54,183 bases of DNA, from assembly GCA_030831965.1 (NCBI GenBank), contig JAURJZ010000015.1, positions 1 to 54,183 on the forward strand, written 5' to 3'. This DNA comes from Verrucomicrobiota bacterium. GTDB taxonomy: Bacteria > Verrucomicrobiota > Verrucomicrobiia > Opitutales > UBA953. The notes beneath the pieces were generated by a model. That model saw only the letters and a list, made by a program, of their open reading frames with translations, had not been told where the DNA came from and did no database searches. This document shows positions 42,080 to 50,780 of the stretch, in pieces (the first letter of the stretch is position 1; every line of letters begins with the position of its first letter). The position numbers and the translations under genes were made by a program.

Positions 42080-43072
42080 TCACCGGTCGCCGAAGCCGGC
42101 GGGGTGGGCGAGGTGCCAGCGCACGGCCGTGGCCACGATGGGGTCGATGGTGGCGTGCCTGGGCTCCCAGCCAAGCTCCCGGCGTGCCTTGGAGGCGTCG
42201 GCGTAGAGCGCGGGCGGGTCGCCCTCGCGGCGGGGACCGAAGGTGTGCGGGACGGCCTTGCCCGTGGCGCAATCGACGGCCAGGAGGATGTCCCTCACCG
42301 AGGTGGGCACGCCGGTGCCGAGGTTGTAGAAGAGGGCGGCGCCCGGGGCCTCGAGCTTGGGGAAGACGGCGATGTGGGCGCGCGCGAGGTCGTCCACGTG
42401 CACGTAGTCGCGCAGGCAGGTGCCGTCGGGCGTCGGGTAGTCGGCGCCGAAGACCTCGAGCGGCGGGCGGCGTCCCAGCGCGGCCGCGATGGCCAGGGGG
42501 ATGAGGTGCGTCTCCGGCGCGTGATCCTCGCCGATGGCGCCGTCCTCGGCCGCGCCGGCGGCGTTGAAGTAGCGGAAGGCGGCGAAGCGCATGCGGCCCT
42601 CGGCGGCGAGCCCGCGCAGGGCGTTCTCCACGTCGAGCTTGTTTTGGCCGTACGGGTTGATGGGGCGCTGGGGGAGGTCCTCGGACATCGGCATGCGCTC
42701 CGGGACGCCATAGGTGGCGCAGGTCGACGAGAAGACCAGCCGCCGCACGTCCTCGGCCTCCATGGCGGCGAGGAGCCCCAGGGTGGCGACAACGTTGTTG
42801 CGGTGATAGCGCTCGGGCTGGCGGACGGACTCGCCGACGTTGATCAGGGCGGCGAAGTGCATGACGAGGCCGATCCGCTCCTCGCGCAGGACGCGCCGGA
42901 CCAGCGCTTGGTCGTCCATCTCGCCGACCACCAACCGAACTCCCGCCGGAACCGCCGCGCGGTGGCCTTGGGAGAGGTTGTCCAGGACCACGGGGCGGTG
43001 TCCCGCCGCCAGCAGCTGGCGCACGCAGTGGCTGCCGATGTAGCCGGCCCCGCCCACGACAAGGACGTCCAT
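42080..43072 (-). CDS. galE: UDP-glucose 4-epimerase
   Basis: The 330-residue short-chain dehydrogenase-type enzyme interconverts UDP-glucose and UDP-galactose. The Rossmann motif GGAGYIGSH (7-15), the SSTCATYG segment with Ser116, and Tyr141 and Lys145 (PYGQNK) of the YxxxK catalytic motif are present. The ATG at 43072 was used; an upstream frame translates repeats and is not homologous. UDP-galactose would feed LPS or exopolysaccharide. It is a single gene with a repeat-packed upstream region. Confidence 0.94.
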   Translation of the reverse strand: MDVLVVGGAGYIGSHCVRQLLAAGHRPVVLDNLSQGHRAAVPAGVRLVVGEMDDQALVRRVLREERIGLVMHFAALINVGESVRQPERYHRNNVVATLGLLAAMEAEDVRRLVFSSTCATYGVPERMPMSEDLPQRPINPYGQNKLDVENALRGLAAEGRMRFAAFRYFNAAGAAEDGAIGEDHAPETHLIPLAIAAALGRRPPLEVFGADYPTPDGTCLRDYVHVDDLARAHIAVFPKLEAPGAALFYNLGTGVPTSVRDILLAVDCATGKAVPHTFGPRREGDPPALYADASKARRELGWEPRHATIDPIVATAVRWHLAHPAGFGDR

Positions 43073-43134
43073 GGGGTGATGGTGGGGATTGGGAGACCGG
43101 GGGACAAGGAACAAGAAGCCGGTGCACAGGGGCA

Positions 43135-43300
43135 CAGGGGCACAGGGGCACGGGAGGTTGAACTCGCTGGCGCTCGTTGATTGCCGAGGAGCGAGGAGCG
43201 GGGAGCGAGTTTGGCCTGGCCGATACGCCAGCCGGCCACCTACGAATCCAATCTTAAAGCTAGCCCGCAGGGTTGTCCCTCCCGTGCCCCCGTGCCCCTG
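43135..43300. repeat. Family 2 inverted-repeat element, 166 bp
   Basis: The 23-bp arms at 43135-43157 and 43278-43300 are inverted with only one mismatch. They begin with the CAGGGGCAC word. Nested inside is a run of the family 1 word at 43184-43210. The element length (166 bp) is close to the family 1 blocks at 3143-3291 (149 bp) and 36879-37037 (159 bp). Confidence 0.72.
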
Positions 43301-43319
43301 TACCGCCGTGCCCTCCCAT

Positions 43320-43336
43320 GCGGCGCTGCGCGCCGC
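43320..43336. repeat. Short GC hairpin GCGGCGC-N3-GCGCCGC within family 2
   Basis: A perfect 7-bp stem with loop TGC is set inside family 2 words. The same hairpin with loop TCC occurs at 45434-45450, again followed by CGCCC-type sequence, which resembles the core of a REP element. Confidence 0.6.
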
Positions 43337-43403
43337 CCGTGCCCCCGTGCCCCTGATTCCCGTGCACTGGGGCGGCGCCAGCCGTCAGCGGCCTTGCCGC
43401 CGC

Positions 43404-45203
43404 CTACCCCTCGTTCTTGAGGATCTTGATGAAGGCCTCCTGGGGGATGGAGACCTTGCCGACCTGCTTCATGCGCTTCTTGCCCTCCTTCTGCTTCTCG
43501 AGGAGCTTGCGCTTGCGGGTGATGTCGCCCCCGTAGCACTTGGCGGTGACGTCCTTGCCGACCGAGCCGATGGTCTCGCGGGCGATGACCTTGGAGCCGA
43601 TGGCGGCCTGGATGGCGACCTTGAAGAGCTGGCGCGGGAGGAGATCCTTGAGCTTCTCGCAGAGCTGGCGGCCGCGGCCCTCGGCCTTGCTTTGGTGGAC
43701 GATGCTGGAGAAGGCGTCGACGGGGTCCTGGTTGACCAGGATGTCCATCTTGACGAGGTCCGACTGGACGTAGGGGCCCATCTCGTAGTCGAGCGAGCCG
43801 TAGCCGCGGGTGATGGACTTCAGGCGGTCGTTGAAGTCGACCAGGATCTCGTTGAGGGGCAGGGTGCAGACGAGCACGACCCGCTGGTCGTCGATGGTCG
43901 CGGTGCGGTCGCAGGTGCCGCGCTTCTCCTGGACGAGGGCGAGCATGTCGCCGATGGAGGTCCCCGGGATGTGGATGCGGGCGAGGATGGTCGGCTCCTC
44001 GATATGGGAGATCGAGGAGGGGTCGGGCATCAGCACGGGGTTGTCGACGATGTGCAGCTGGCCGTCGGCGGTGTGCACCTTGTAGACGACCGAGGGGTAG
44101 GTGGAGATGATGTCGAGGTCGTACTCGCGCCGGAGGCGCTCCTGGACGATCTCCATGTGGAGGAGGCCGAGGAAGCCGCAGCGGAAGCCGAAGCCGAGGG
44201 CCACGGAGGACTCCGCGGTGTAGGTCAGGGCGGCGTCGTTCATCGCCAGCTTGGCGAGGGAGACCTTGAGCTTCTCGTAGTCGGCGGTGTCGAGCGGGTA
44301 GATGCCGCTGAAGACCATGGGGACGACCTCCTTGAAGCCGGGGACGGGCTCCTTGGCGGGGGCCTCGGAGAAGGTGAGGGTGTCGCCGATCTTGACGTCG
44401 TGCACGTCGCGGATGTTGGTGACGATGTAGCCGACGGAGCCCGGGCCGAGCTCGCCCGCGGGCACCATCTTGGGGCTGAAGCGGCCGACCTCCTTGATGA
44501 CGGTCCTCACGCCGTTGGCGAGGAGCTGGATGGATTGGCCGGCCTTGAAGGTGCCGGAGAAGACGCGGACGTAGGTGATGACGCCCTTGTAGGAGTCGAA
44601 CACCGAGTCGAAGATGAGGGCGCGGGCCTGGGGGTAGTCCGACCAGCGGGGCGGGGGCACGCGCCGGATGACGGCCTCGAGGATGTCCCCGATGCCGATG
44701 CCGGCCTTGCCCGAGGCGAGCACGGCGTCGTCCGCGGGGATGGCGAGGACGTCCTCGACCTGGCGGCGCGACTCCTCGACGCGGGCCGAGGGCAGGTCGA
44801 CCTTGTTGATGACGGGGACGATCTCGAGGTTCTGCTGCTGGGCCAGGGTGGCGTTGGCCACGGTCTGGGCCTCGACCCCCTGGGAGGCGTCGATCAGGAG
44901 CACGGCGCCCTCGCAGGCGGCGAGGGAGCGCGAGACCTCGTAGGAGAAGTCGACGTGCCCCGGCGTGTCGATGAGGTTGAGCTGGTAGGTCTTCCCGTCG
45001 GCCGCGGTGTAGGCCATTGTCACGGGGTGGCACTTGATGGTGATGCCCTTCTCGCGCTCGAGGTCCATCGCGTCGAGGTGCTGGTCCTTCATCTGCCGCA
45101 TCTCGATCGTCTTCGTGTGCTCAAGCAGGCGGTCCGAGAGGGTCGTCTTCCCATGGTCGACATGGGCGATGATGCAGAAGTTGCGGATAAGGGGCTCGGA
45201 CAC
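43404..45203 (-). CDS. lepA: elongation factor 4 (LepA)
   Basis: This ribosomal GTPase promotes back-translocation or subunit biogenesis. From the GTG at 45203 the protein has 599 residues, the family norm. IIAHVDHGKTTLSDRLL (G1), LEREKGITI (G2), LIDTPGHVDFSYEV (G3) and NKVDLP (G4) are clear, and the C-terminal GGDITRKRKLLEKQKEGKKRMK is the LepA-specific tail. An in-frame ATG farther upstream (45377) would add 58 residues, but they are the translated family 1 repeat, so the GTG is the better start. Confidence 0.96.
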   Translation of the reverse strand: MSEPLIRNFCIIAHVDHGKTTLSDRLLEHTKTIEMRQMKDQHLDAMDLEREKGITIKCHPVTMAYTAADGKTYQLNLIDTPGHVDFSYEVSRSLAACEGAVLLIDASQGVEAQTVANATLAQQQNLEIVPVINKVDLPSARVEESRRQVEDVLAIPADDAVLASGKAGIGIGDILEAVIRRVPPPRWSDYPQARALIFDSVFDSYKGVITYVRVFSGTFKAGQSIQLLANGVRTVIKEVGRFSPKMVPAGELGPGSVGYIVTNIRDVHDVKIGDTLTFSEAPAKEPVPGFKEVVPMVFSGIYPLDTADYEKLKVSLAKLAMNDAALTYTAESSVALGFGFRCGFLGLLHMEIVQERLRREYDLDIISTYPSVVYKVHTADGQLHIVDNPVLMPDPSSISHIEEPTILARIHIPGTSIGDMLALVQEKRGTCDRTATIDDQRVVLVCTLPLNEILVDFNDRLKSITRGYGSLDYEMGPYVQSDLVKMDILVNQDPVDAFSSIVHQSKAEGRGRQLCEKLKDLLPRQLFKVAIQAAIGSKVIARETIGSVGKDVTAKCYGGDITRKRKLLEKQKEGKKRMKQVGKVSIPQEAFIKILKNEG

Positions 45204-45256
45204 GGAAAAAGACGCCCCTAGAGGAAGGGGGAGGGTGGCAAAGGTCAAGGGGAAGG

Positions 45257-45333
45257 GGAGGAGCGAGGTGCGAGGAGCGAGGTGCGAGGAGCGAGGAGCG
45301 GGGAGTGAGGTGCGGGGAGTGAGGTGCGAGAGG
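45257..45333. repeat. Family 1 repeat run upstream of lepA
   Basis: About seven tandem, imperfect copies of GAGGAGCGAGGTGC-like words lie between the lepA GTG and the menD start. The word is the same as in the inverted blocks at 3143 and 36879, here as direct repeats. It has no spacers and is not a CRISPR. Confidence 0.7.
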
Positions 45334-45381
45334 GGGCGGAAGACAGGATGGGGAGGAGGGGGAGAGATGCTGGTCACCTGT

Positions 45382-45396
45382 CATCGGTTACCGATG
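45382..45396. promoter_or_regulatory. 15-bp palindrome in the lepA/menD divergent region
   Basis: CATCGGTTACCGATG has perfect 7-bp arms around one T. It lies about 180 bp from lepA and 105 bp from menD. A dimeric regulator site is possible; no binder is known. Confidence 0.4.
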
Positions 45397-45404
45397 TGTT
45401 TATC

Positions 45405-45450
45405 CGAGCCCCCGAGCCCCTGTGCGCTCCCCCGCGGCGCTCCGCGCCGC
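45405..45450. repeat. Family 2 repeat with GC hairpin upstream of menD
   Basis: CCGAGCCCCCGAGCCCCTGTG is followed by the hairpin GCGGCGC-TCC-GCGCCGC (45434-45450), matching the copy at 43320-43336. It ends about 50 bp before the menD ATG. Confidence 0.6.
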
Positions 45451-45500
45451 CCGCCGTTTATCCTTTAGCGCGGGCATGGGCGGGGTAAGGTGAGGGGACC

Positions 45501-47207
45501 ATGCCGCGCGCCGTTTTCCGCAACCCGAACGCCCTCTGGGGCGCGGTCGTCGCGCGCACGCTCCAGAAACTGGGCCTGCGCCATGCGGTGGTCTCGCCCG
45601 GCTCGCGCTCGACCCCTTTGGCCGCCGCCTTGGTGTCGGAGGACGACCTGCAGGTGACGGTTGCCCTCGATGAGCGCTCGGCGGGTTTCCACGCCCTGGG
45701 CCTCGCGAAGGCCTCGCGGCGTCCCGTGGTGCTCCTGTGCACCTCGGGGACGGCCGCCGCCAACTACCTTCCCGCCGTGGTCGAGGCCCGGATGTCGGGA
45801 GTCCCCCTCCTGGTCCTCACCGCGGACCGTCCGCCCGAGCTGCGGGAATGTCGCTCCGGCCAGACCATCCGCCAGGATGGAATCTTCTCCTCCTACCCGG
45901 TCTGGAGCGCGGAGACCGCGGTGCCGGACGGCGACCTGGGGCGTCTCCGCCACGCGCGCCAGACAGTTGTCGACGCTTGGCAGCGCGCCCAGGGTCCCCT
46001 CGCCGGGCCCGTCCACCTCAACCTCCCTTTCCGCGATCCCCTTCCTCCGGAGGTCGCCCAGCCCGGCTTCAGGCTCCCCAAGGGTTTCGACTTGGACAAG
46101 TTCTGCGATGTGCCGGTTGCGCGCCCCATCCAGCCCTCGGTGCGTCCGTCCGACCTTCTCCCGCTCCCTGGCTCGGGCGCGCGCGGCGTGATCGTGGTCG
46201 GCCCCCATGCCCCGGCCGACCGCGACGCCTTCGCCTTGGCTGTCCGCGAGCTGGCGGGCCTGACCGGCTGGCCGGTGTTGGCGGATGCCGCCGGGACGCT
46301 GCGCGGCGATCTGGCAGGGCTGCCCTGCCTGGTGACGGCCTACGACCGCATCCTGCGTGATTCCGCCCAAGCCAGGCGCCTCCGGCCCGTCTCGGTCATT
46401 CGCGTGGGCGACCTCCCGGTCAGCAAGGTTCTGCGCCAATGGCTGGCCGAGGCCGACGCGCCGACGGTCCTGCTCGGCAACCCCGGCGAGAACACCGATC
46501 CTTGCCACTCGCGCTGGACGCGGGTCGACGCGTCGCTGGCGCCCGGAGGGGTCGGCGCCGCGGTCGCCTCCTCGCCCTGGCAGAAACTCTGGGCCGCGGC
46601 CGAGGCCCGTGCGGCACGGCAGCTCGACCGCGCGGCGGCCGTCGACTGGCCCTTCGAGGGTCGGGTGGTGCCGCTGCTCGAGGAGGCGCTGGGATCGGAC
46701 GACCGCCTGGTGGTCGCGAGCTCGATGCCCATCCGCGACCTGGAGTCCTTCTGGCGCCCCTCCGGCCCGGGGCCCGAGATCCTCTGCAACCGCGGCGCCA
46801 ACGGCATCGACGGCACGGTGTCGACCGCCCTGGGCGTGGCCGCGGAGGGGCGTCGCACCGCGCTGCTCTGCGGCGACCTCGCCTTCCTGCACGACGGCAA
46901 CGCGCTCCTCCTTGCGGCCGGCTTCCGCGGCCGCCTCACCGTGGTCGTGGTCAACAACGCCGGCGGCGGCATCTTCAACCACCTGCCGGTGGCCGCCTCG
47001 CCGCATTTCGAGAGGCTCTGGGGCACGGAGCAGCGCGCGGACATCGGCAAGCTCTGCGGGGCCTTCGCCGTGCCCCATGTCGCCATCCGCGACTGGGCCC
47101 ACCTGCGCCGCGAGCTCGCCCTCGACCGCCCCGGCGTGCGCGTCCTCGAGGTCCGCTGCGACCGCGCCAGGGACAGCGCCCACCGCCTCCGCTCCTTCCG
47201 CAGGTGA
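45501..47207 (+). CDS. menD: 2-succinyl-5-enolpyruvyl-6-hydroxy-3-cyclohexene-1-carboxylate synthase
   Basis: The 568-residue ThDP enzyme joins 2-oxoglutarate to isochorismate in menaquinone synthesis. The N-terminal VSPGSRSTPLAAAL and LDERSAGFHALGLAKAS are MenD-specific. The ThDP/Mg motif is CGDLAFLHDGN ... NN (457-486). FNHLPVA near 495 is also conserved. No menF, menH or menC gene follows; instead a Tat-type phosphoesterase overlaps its stop by 4 bp. With the ubiE gene, it indicates a menaquinone-based respiratory chain. Confidence 0.95.
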   Translation: MPRAVFRNPNALWGAVVARTLQKLGLRHAVVSPGSRSTPLAAALVSEDDLQVTVALDERSAGFHALGLAKASRRPVVLLCTSGTAAANYLPAVVEARMSGVPLLVLTADRPPELRECRSGQTIRQDGIFSSYPVWSAETAVPDGDLGRLRHARQTVVDAWQRAQGPLAGPVHLNLPFRDPLPPEVAQPGFRLPKGFDLDKFCDVPVARPIQPSVRPSDLLPLPGSGARGVIVVGPHAPADRDAFALAVRELAGLTGWPVLADAAGTLRGDLAGLPCLVTAYDRILRDSAQARRLRPVSVIRVGDLPVSKVLRQWLAEADAPTVLLGNPGENTDPCHSRWTRVDASLAPGGVGAAVASSPWQKLWAAAEARAARQLDRAAAVDWPFEGRVVPLLEEALGSDDRLVVASSMPIRDLESFWRPSGPGPEILCNRGANGIDGTVSTALGVAAEGRRTALLCGDLAFLHDGNALLLAAGFRGRLTVVVVNNAGGGIFNHLPVAASPHFERLWGTEQRADIGKLCGAFAVPHVAIRDWAHLRRELALDRPGVRVLEVRCDRARDSAHRLRSFRR

Positions 47208-48166
47208 GCCTGGCGCGGCGCGACTTCATCCGCATGACCGGCGCGACCGGCCTTGCGTGGTCCCTTCCCCTGCGCGGCCAGGAGACCCCCGCCAGCCTGC
47301 GGCTCGGCGTGGGCGCGGACCTCCACCAGGATGTCGTTCCCGACGCCCCCGCGCGCCTGGCCGCCCTCCAGCAGGCCGCGCGCGAGTTCAAGGCCGACGC
47401 CGTCGTGCAGCTCGGCGACTTCTGCAAGCCCGTCGCGGCCAACCTCGCCCTGCTCAGGCAGTGGAGGGATGGGCCCAGGCCCCAGATCGACGTGCTGGGC
47501 AACCATGACATGGACGGCGGCTTCACGCCGGACAGGACCGTGGCCTGGATGGGCATGCCGGGCCGCCATCACGCGTCGGTCGTGGCCGGCCACCGCATCA
47601 TCGTCCTGGACGGCAATGAGAAGCGGGCGGACCGCCCGGTGAGGGGCTATCCGCGCGCGATTGGCGACGCCCAGCTGGCTTGGCTGGAAAAGACCCTCGG
47701 GCTCGACGACCTGCCGGTCGTGGTGTGCTGCCACCAAGGCCTCGACGGCATGGAGCTGGGCGTGGTCAATTCCGCCGATGTCCGGGCGATCCTCGAGAAG
47801 GCCAACGCCAAGGCCGGCCGACCGCGCATCCGGCTCGTCCTCACCGGCCACCACCATCTCGACTACCTTGCTCAGGTGAAGGGCATCCCCTACTTGCAGG
47901 TGAACAGCTTCAGCTATTATTGGACGGACAGGAAGACGCCCGGCGGGCGTTTCCCCGCCGACGTCGAGGCGCGTTACCCCTACCTCAAGCAGGTGCTCGT
48001 CTACGACCGGCCCCTGTTCGCCCTGGTGGAGCTCACCCCGAAGGGAGGTCGGGTCCTGGGCCGGGCCGCCGCGTATGTCGGCGGCCACGGCCCCGCCCAG
48101 GCGGGCATCGCCCCCTCGGTCCATGGCCATCCCATCGCGCCTACGGTCACCGACCGAAGCCTGTAG
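47204..48166 (+). CDS. Tat-exported metallophosphoesterase
   Basis: The 320-residue protein starts with GTG and a twin-arginine signal (ARRDFIRMTGATGLAWSLPL). The calcineurin-like metal motifs follow: GVGADLHQD (D and H), QLGDFC, LGNHDMDGG, CCHQGLDG, and TGHHHLDYL. The substrate is unknown; periplasmic phosphate monoesters or diesters are likely. It overlaps menD by 4 bp and so is probably co-transcribed. The serpin gene follows 40 bp later. Confidence 0.85.
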   Translation: MSLARRDFIRMTGATGLAWSLPLRGQETPASLRLGVGADLHQDVVPDAPARLAALQQAAREFKADAVVQLGDFCKPVAANLALLRQWRDGPRPQIDVLGNHDMDGGFTPDRTVAWMGMPGRHHASVVAGHRIIVLDGNEKRADRPVRGYPRAIGDAQLAWLEKTLGLDDLPVVVCCHQGLDGMELGVVNSADVRAILEKANAKAGRPRIRLVLTGHHHLDYLAQVKGIPYLQVNSFSYYWTDRKTPGGRFPADVEARYPYLKQVLVYDRPLFALVELTPKGGRVLGRAAAYVGGHGPAQAGIAPSVHGHPIAPTVTDRSL

Positions 48167-48206
48167 GCGAAACCACCCACGGGCGCCGCTCTCTCCGTAC
48201 ACCCCG

Positions 48207-49376
48207 ATGCGACTCCCCCTCCTGCTGGCTGGCCTGGCCCAAGCCTCCCTCCTTGCGGCGCCTCCCTTGGACGAGCCGAAGGCCCTGGACGAGGCCAACA
48301 ACCTGCTCGCCTGGGAGCTTCACCGTGCGGTCTCGGGTCGGGAGGGCAACGGCTTCCTCTCGCCCCTCAGCATCGGGTCCGCCATGGGCATGGTGGCTCA
48401 GGGAGCCAAGGGGGCCACGCTCGACGAGATACGCCGGGTGCTGCGCCAGCCGCTGCCGCCCGAGCGGCAGCACGCCGCCTTCGGCGAGCACGCGCGCTCC
48501 CTGGTTCGCCGCTCCCATGTCGACGGCCAGGAGCTGGCCGTGGCCAACGCGGTGTTCCAGGTCGGGTTCGAGCTGGCGCCGGCCTATCGCTCGGACATCG
48601 CCCGCGACTACGGCGCGGAGATCTTCACGGGCGACCTCGGCGCCATCAACCGCTGGGTGGACGGCAGGACGCGCGGGATGATCCCCAAGCTCGTCGACCA
48701 GCTGCCCGCGGAGACGGCGGCGGTTGTGCTCAACGCCGTCTATTTCAAGGGCACCTGGGCGTCGTCCTTCGCCAAGGAGGCCACGCAGCCGGGCGACTTC
48801 CTCCTGTCGTCCTGCGAGAGGCGCCGGGTGCCGATGATGCGCAAGACAGGGCGCCTCGCCCACCTGGCCCGCGGCGATTTCCGCCGGCTCACCCTGCCTT
48901 ACGGCGGGGGCGACTTGGCGATGCACCTGCTGTTGCCCGCCGAGGGCCGCAAGTTGGCGGAGGCCGAGACGGCGCTGGATGCCGCGGGGTTCGCCGCCCT
49001 GATCTCCGATCCCGGCAAGCCGACCCAGGTGGATGTGGCCCTGCCGCGCTTCCGCCTTGCCACGGAGTATCGGCTGAAGGCCCCGTTCGCGCGCATGGGG
49101 ATGTCGGAGCCATTCTCACGGTCGACCGCCGACCTGAGCGGGATGGGTGGGCGCAAGGGCGACCTCTGGATCGACGATGTCATCCACAAGGCCGTGGTGG
49201 AGGTCGACGAGGTCGGTACCAAGGCCGCGGCGGTCACGGGGGTGGTGATCCGCGCCACCGCCTTCAGGCCCGACGACGAGCCGGTCGTCTTCCACTGCGA
49301 CCAGCCCTTCCTGTTCGCGATCACCTCGGGCCGGACGGTGCTCTTCCTCGGTCGGGTTGCGGACCCGGGCAACTGA
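48207..49376 (+). CDS. secreted serpin (serine protease inhibitor family)
   Basis: The 389-residue protein has a signal peptide (MRLPLLLAGLAQASLLAA) and the serpin fold: GFLSPLSIGSAMGMVAQGAKGAT, VVLNAVYFKGTW, LPRFRLATEYRL and IHKAVVEVDEVGTKAAA. The hinge (Gly337, Thr338, then KAAAVTG) has small residues, so loop insertion and inhibition are plausible. The reactive loop is about 5 residues longer than in alpha1-antitrypsin between the hinge Gly and the distal PF motif (PFLFAI), so P1 (near Thr351, possibly Arg354) is uncertain. It likely guards against extracellular proteases. Confidence 0.92.
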   Translation: MRLPLLLAGLAQASLLAAPPLDEPKALDEANNLLAWELHRAVSGREGNGFLSPLSIGSAMGMVAQGAKGATLDEIRRVLRQPLPPERQHAAFGEHARSLVRRSHVDGQELAVANAVFQVGFELAPAYRSDIARDYGAEIFTGDLGAINRWVDGRTRGMIPKLVDQLPAETAAVVLNAVYFKGTWASSFAKEATQPGDFLLSSCERRRVPMMRKTGRLAHLARGDFRRLTLPYGGGDLAMHLLLPAEGRKLAEAETALDAAGFAALISDPGKPTQVDVALPRFRLATEYRLKAPFARMGMSEPFSRSTADLSGMGGRKGDLWIDDVIHKAVVEVDEVGTKAAAVTGVVIRATAFRPDDEPVVFHCDQPFLFAITSGRTVLFLGRVADPGN

Positions 49377-49388
49377 GGCCGTTTCGCC

Positions 49389-50708
49389 TCAGCGCGCCAG
49401 GCCCCAGCGGTGGGTGAAGGGGTAGAGGATGAAGAGGGCGGGGCCGACGGCGTCGCGCCGGGGCACCTCGCCCCAGCCGCGCGAGTCGTAGCTGTTGGAG
49501 GAGTTGTCGCCCATGGCGTAGTAGCCTTGGTCGGAGAGGGTGCGGGGGGTGTCGAGCGGCATGGCGTCGGACCCCGTGCAGCGGGGGAGGTAGCCGAAGT
49601 AGTTTAGGTCGGCGGCCTGTCGGCTGTTGAGGTCGATCGGCGTGCCGGGCTCGCCAGCGGGCTTGCCGTTGCGCTCGAGGCGCCCGTCGGCCACCCGGAG
49701 GGTGTCGCCCGGCAGGCCGACCAGGCGCTTGATGTAGTACTGGTCGCCCGCGCGGCTGAGCTCCGGGATGTTGCCGGTGGTGAAGACGAAGGGGTCGCCG
49801 ACCGAGGGATTGACGAAATGGTAGCGCATCTTGTCCACGAAGAGCATGTCGCCCGTGAGGATGTCGAAGTTGACCAAGGGCTGACCCGCCTTGGCCTGAA
49901 GGCCGGTGCGCACGAAGGCCTGCGCGCCGTCCTGCACGATGCGACCCTCGGCCTCGGCGCGCCTCATGGCCAGCTGCCAGCGGGCGGCCTCGGCGTGGGG
50001 CAGGGCGGCCTCGCGCGGGAAGAAGGTGCGGAGGTAGACGGAGCGGATGGTGAACTCGTCGGGCGTGCGAATCTGGGCCATGCCGCGGTCGCCGATGCGG
50101 ACGGCGTGGAGGCGGTCGATGCCGCGCAGGACGCCGGTGCCGAGGATGCCGCCGTCCGGCACCTGCTGGCCGGGCACGGGCTCGTAGCCGACGACGGTGT
50201 TCTGGACGGGAATGAGAACCTCGCCCGACGATGGGGCGAGGGGGGCGACGGTCTTGGTCCACTGGGTGAGCTTGCCCCAGGCCTGCTCGGGCGCCGACGG
50301 AACGGGGTCGGACGGCGCGCGCACCTCGGCGGTCATGCCGTGGTAGGTGGGCCACATGGAGTTGGTCGGGATCTTGAAGGGCTGGAGGAAGAAGCTGCGG
50401 ATGGCGCCGGCGACGATGGCGGCGAGGACGAACATCTCGGTCCAGTCGGAGGCGACGGTGACGGGGTAGACCTTGCCGCCGTTGCGAACCATGGCGTTGT
50501 GGAGGCGCTGGGCGGCGGCGTTGACCGCCTCGGGGTCGAGGGGCTTGGCCTTCCTGGCGGCGTCGAGCCCGGCGTGGGCGGAACGCTGCTCGGCGAGGTC
50601 GTCGGGCGGGAGGATGTCCTGGCGGAGCGACTGCACCTTGGACGAGAGGTCGAGCAGGTTCTTGGCCTGCTTGCGCAGCTTCCGGTTGCCGTACCAGGTG
50701 AGGAGCAT
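49389..50708 (-). CDS. lepB: signal peptidase I with a large insertion
   Basis: The 439-residue membrane protease cuts Sec/Tat signal peptides. A cytoplasmic start of about 90 residues precedes a helix and the catalytic Ser117 (KIPTNSMWP). The catalytic Lys327 lies in YIKRLVGLPGD, and MGDNSSNSYDSRGWGEVP closes the core. The 210-residue gap between Ser and Lys is about four times that of Escherichia coli LepB (55). The added domain (about 121-285) has no family I recognise. The ATG at 50708 begins a soluble N-terminal part with basic and alanine-rich character. Confidence 0.9.
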   Translation of the reverse strand: MLLTWYGNRKLRKQAKNLLDLSSKVQSLRQDILPPDDLAEQRSAHAGLDAARKAKPLDPEAVNAAAQRLHNAMVRNGGKVYPVTVASDWTEMFVLAAIVAGAIRSFFLQPFKIPTNSMWPTYHGMTAEVRAPSDPVPSAPEQAWGKLTQWTKTVAPLAPSSGEVLIPVQNTVVGYEPVPGQQVPDGGILGTGVLRGIDRLHAVRIGDRGMAQIRTPDEFTIRSVYLRTFFPREAALPHAEAARWQLAMRRAEAEGRIVQDGAQAFVRTGLQAKAGQPLVNFDILTGDMLFVDKMRYHFVNPSVGDPFVFTTGNIPELSRAGDQYYIKRLVGLPGDTLRVADGRLERNGKPAGEPGTPIDLNSRQAADLNYFGYLPRCTGSDAMPLDTPRTLSDQGYYAMGDNSSNSYDSRGWGEVPRRDAVGPALFILYPFTHRWGLAR

Positions 50709-50780
50709 GGGGTCTTACTAGCGGGGTGAGCCGAGGGGGGACAGTGAAATTTAGGTGGTGAGTGATTGGGAATAGGTGAG

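Larger units (their letters stand above)
43073..43403. other. Repeat-packed intergenic region between galE and lepA
   Basis: These 331 bases hold family 2 arms (43135-43157 and 43278-43300), a family 1 run inside them (43184-43210), the shared ACTCGCTGGCGCTCGT at 43163 and a GC hairpin (43320-43336). There is no ORF of note. Being upstream of galE and downstream of lepA, it should contain the galE promoter, which I cannot identify. Confidence 0.6.

Noticed and set aside
45257-45333. A possible CRISPR array upstream of lepA
   Set aside because: The units are 8-14 bp, degenerate and adjacent, with no unique spacers and no cas genes.
45204-45377. A 58-residue N-terminal extension of LepA from an upstream in-frame ATG
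   Set aside because: It translates the family 1 repeat (HLTPRTS-like units); the GTG at 45203 gives the normal 599-residue LepA.
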